Source: Alphaproteobacteria bacterium (lineage in GTDB: Bacteria > Pseudomonadota > Alphaproteobacteria > Rhodobacterales > Rhodobacteraceae). Taken from it: a stretch of 24,154 nucleotides of DNA. Within the stretch, counting starts at the first letter, position 1. Each line of letters opens with the position of its first letter. The position numbers and the translations under genes are program-made. The stretch is from the NCBI GenBank assembly GCA_024277955.1, contig JAJRUE010000345.1:1-24154 (forward strand), given 5' to 3'. Positions 22,333-24,154 of this stretch are shown piece by piece. The notes beneath the pieces are model-generated. The model saw only the letters and a list, made by a program, of their open reading frames with translations, did no database searches and was not told the origin of the DNA.

Positions 22333-22354
22333 CTCGAATCCTTTTTGACCGGCG

Positions 22355-23056
22355 TCAGCCGTCGAGGTCCAGCGCATAGCCCGAACCGCGCACCGTGCGG
22401 ATCGGGTCGCGCGCGTGCTCGCGGGCCAGCGCCTTGCGCAGCCGGCCGATATGCACATCCACCGTGCGGGTTTCCACGTTGATGTCTCGGCCCCAGACCC
22501 GGTCGAGCAGCTGTTCGCGGCTCCAGACCCGCCCGGGGCGCTCCATGAAGGTTACCAGCAGCCGGTATTCCACCGGGCCCAGCCTTACCGGGGTGCCGGC
22601 GCGCGTCACCTTGTGGGTTTCGCCGTTCAGCTCGATATCGCCGTGGCGCAGCAGCTGGCCGACGCTGGCGCCGCGCGTCGGGCGCAGGCGGGCGCGCACC
22701 CGCGCCATCAGTTCGTTCACCGAATAGGGTTTCACCACGTAGTCATCCGCCCCGGTGTCGAGCCCGCGCACCCGGTCGCCTTCTTCGCCGCGCGCCGTAA
22801 GCATGATCACCGGCACAGCACGCGTCGCCTCGCGCGCCCGCAGCCGGCGGCAGACCTCGATCCCCGAGACCAGCGGCAGCATCCAGTCGAGCAGCACCAG
22901 GTCGGGCGTGGTTTCGCCCGCCAGCATCAGCCCCTCTTCGCCGTCGCCCGCCAGCGCCACCCGGAAGCCTTCGCGTTCCAGGTTGTAGCGCAGCAGTTCG
23001 GCCTGGGCCGGTTCGTCTTCGACCACCAGCACCAGAGGGGCGGTGGGCTCAGCCAT
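22355..23056 (-). CDS. phoB: Phosphate regulon response regulator PhoB
   Basis: A 233-residue OmpR-type regulator. The receiver has LVVEDEPAQAELLRYNLE, phospho-acceptor D57 (LVLLDWMLPLVSG) and K109 (DDYVVKPYS). The DNA-binding winged helix has RLGPVEYRLLVTFMERPGRV, SREQLLDRVWG, NVETRTVDVHIGRLRKAL and IRTVRGSGYAL, all diagnostic of PhoB. The start ATG at 23056 overlaps the phoU stop by 8 bases; an ATG at 23065 is close by and equally readable. As last gene of a pst-phoU-phoB run it is probably co-transcribed with the transporter and controls it under phosphate limitation. No phoR kinase gene lies directly behind it: the convergent terminator follows. Confidence 0.95.
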   Translation of the reverse strand: MAEPTAPLVLVVEDEPAQAELLRYNLEREGFRVALAGDGEEGLMLAGETTPDLVLLDWMLPLVSGIEVCRRLRAREATRAVPVIMLTARGEEGDRVRGLDTGADDYVVKPYSVNELMARVRARLRPTRGASVGQLLRHGDIELNGETHKVTRAGTPVRLGPVEYRLLVTFMERPGRVWSREQLLDRVWGRDINVETRTVDVHIGRLRKALAREHARDPIRTVRGSGYALDLDG

Positions 23057-23816
23057 CGCTGCCATTCCCGTTCGTGCCGCCGTTTTCGCCCCCATTTCCC
23101 CCGTCGTCCGGCTCGATCAGCATGCCGCTGGTCTGGTCGTTCTTGGGGCGCTTGTCCTCGGGCAGGGCGCCGCTGATCAGGTAGTGGATCTGTTCGGCGA
23201 TGCCGGTGGTGTGGTCGCCGGCGCGTTCGATGTTCTTGGCGATGAACAGCAGGTGCATCGAGGGCGTGATCCGCCGGGGATCCTCCATCATGTGGGTCAG
23301 AAGCGCGCGAAACAGCGTGTTGTGCACCGAATCCACCTCTTCGTCGCGGGCGCGCACCGCGTCGGCTTCGGCGATGTCGCGGCGGATGAAGGCGTCCAGC
23401 ACGTCCGAGATCATCGCCTGCACCAGCGCGCTCATCCGGCGCAGGGTCTTGGCCGAACTGCCCACCGGGTCCATCTGCACCAGCACCTCCAGCCGCTTGG
23501 CGATGTTCTTGGCGTAATCGCCGATGCGTTCGAGGTTGCCCGACACCTTCATGATCGCGACGATCATCCGCAGGTCCTGCGCCATTGGCTGACGCAGCGC
23601 CAGCAGCCGCACGCAGCGTTCGGTGATCTTCTGTTCCAGCGCGTCGATCGCCTTGTCGCCGGCGCGCACCGCCGCGGCGCGTTCCAGGTCGCGGGTGACC
23701 AGCGATTCGGTGGCCTCGGCCAGCGCGTGTTCCACCAGCCCGCCCATTTCGATGAGCATGCCCTGGATCTTTTCCAGGTCGCGGTCAAAGGCGCTTGCGA
23801 TGTGGGTTTCTTCCAT
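23049..23816 (-). CDS. phoU: Phosphate transport regulator PhoU
   Basis: A 255-residue, all-helical cytoplasmic protein that links Pst transporter activity to PhoR signalling. Two PhoU repeats are visible, with the metal-binding-type segments RIGDYAKNIAKRL and RAGDHTTGIAEQIHYL (E/D-rich R-x-G-D motifs) at about 90-110 and 195-215. HIASAFDRDLEKIQGMLIEMGGLVEHAL is a typical start. After the conserved part, a tail of about 35 residues ends in Gly/Asn-rich sequence (GGNGGENGGTNGNGSDG), making it some 20 residues longer than common PhoU. The gene follows pstB after 10 bases and overlaps phoB. Confidence 0.95.
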   Translation of the reverse strand: MEETHIASAFDRDLEKIQGMLIEMGGLVEHALAEATESLVTRDLERAAAVRAGDKAIDALEQKITERCVRLLALRQPMAQDLRMIVAIMKVSGNLERIGDYAKNIAKRLEVLVQMDPVGSSAKTLRRMSALVQAMISDVLDAFIRRDIAEADAVRARDEEVDSVHNTLFRALLTHMMEDPRRITPSMHLLFIAKNIERAGDHTTGIAEQIHYLISGALPEDKRPKNDQTSGMLIEPDDGGNGGENGGTNGNGSDG

Positions 23817-23826
23817 GGTTGCGATC

Positions 23827-24154
23827 CTACCCGATCCGTCCGGTTATGTAATTCTGGGTGCGTTCGTCCACCGGCGAGGTGAACAGGTGCTTGGTGGCAC
23901 CGTATTCCACCAGCTCGCCCATATGGAAGAAGGCGGTGTTTTGCGACACCCGCGCCGCCTGCTGCATCGAGTGCGTCACGATGATGATCGTAAAGGCGCC
24001 CTTCAGTTCGTCAATCAGCTCTTCGATCTTGGCGGTGGCGATCGGGTCCAGCGCGCTTGCCGGCTCGTCCATCAGGATGATGCGCGGCTGGATGGCGATG
24101 GCGCGCGCGATGCACAGGCGCTGCTGCTGGCCGCCCGACAGCCCGTTGCCCGGC
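23827..24154 (-). CDS. pstB: Phosphate ABC transporter ATP-binding protein PstB, C-terminal part; cut by window
   Basis: Only the last 109 codons are in the window; the reading frame is open to base 24154. It begins within the ABC signature (LSGGQQQRLCIARAIAI), followed by Walker B and D-loop ILMDEPASALDP, the H-loop IIVTHSMQQAARVS, and the PstB-specific FHMGELVEYG with the ending TQNYITGRIG. It drives high-affinity phosphate uptake with PstSCA, presumably encoded just beyond the window on this strand. The stop is TAG at 23827-23829, ten bases from the phoU start. Confidence 0.95.
   Translation of the reverse strand, partial: PGNGLSGGQQQRLCIARAIAIQPRIILMDEPASALDPIATAKIEELIDELKGAFTIIIVTHSMQQAARVSQNTAFFHMGELVEYGATKHLFTSPVDERTQNYITGRIG

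Noticed and set aside
23049..23110. PhoU C-terminal Gly/Asn tail as a frameshift artefact
   Set aside because: The frame ends at a stop overlapping the phoB start by 8 bases, a normal arrangement, so a natural low-complexity tail is more likely.

Overview
The window is very GC-rich, densely coded DNA from an alphaproteobacterium, most likely a member of the Rhodobacterales. This placement is inferred from codon and GC character, the mix of gene families (phoB overlapping phoU, tctCBA with tctDE, FNR-type boxes, Usp/PCP_red proteins) and short dispersed repeats of the GGCGGGGATATTT type between genes. No rRNA, tRNA, CRISPR array, insertion sequence or phage gene was seen.

Region 1 (1-5905, + strand) is the most unusual part. 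It starts inside a universal-stress protein carrying three PCP_red-like modules, the small domain otherwise known from the C-terminus of the BchB/ChlB subunit of dark protochlorophyllide reductase. Next come a large hairpin, a radical SAM/SPASM enzyme of the heme-maturase (AhbD/NirJ) type that also ends in a PCP_red module, and an overlapping HemY/CgoX-like flavoprotein. A perfect FNR-type box (TTGAT-N4-ATCAA) overlaps that stop codon and precedes a DUF2478 gene. A second perfect box lies just before a CRP/FNR regulator that lacks an Fe-S cysteine cluster but has the E-xx-SR DNA-reading motif. Together this looks like an oxygen- or NO-controlled tetrapyrrole-handling module.

Region 2 (6174-12545, - strand) is a dipeptide utilisation operon: M19 dipeptidase, periplasmic binding protein, two permeases and two ATPases, mostly joined by ATGA overlaps. 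A divergent LysR regulator (12689-13597) faces it across an AT-rich promoter region with a dyad.

Region 3 (13639-20119) is a tripartite tricarboxylate transport locus. On the - strand are the response regulator TctD, the sensor kinase TctE and an overlapping solute-binding protein with no permease. Divergent on the + strand are tctC (broken by a one-base frameshift), a hairpin-rich intercistronic element, tctB and tctA.

Region 4 (20120-22354) holds a NicO-type Ni/Co transporter with a His-rich loop and a BadF/N-acetylglucosamine-kinase-like ATPase with operator-like repeats at its start, followed by a strong two-way hairpin terminator. Region 5 (22355-24154, - strand) is the end of the phosphate regulon: pstB (cut by the window edge), phoU and phoB, in transcription order.
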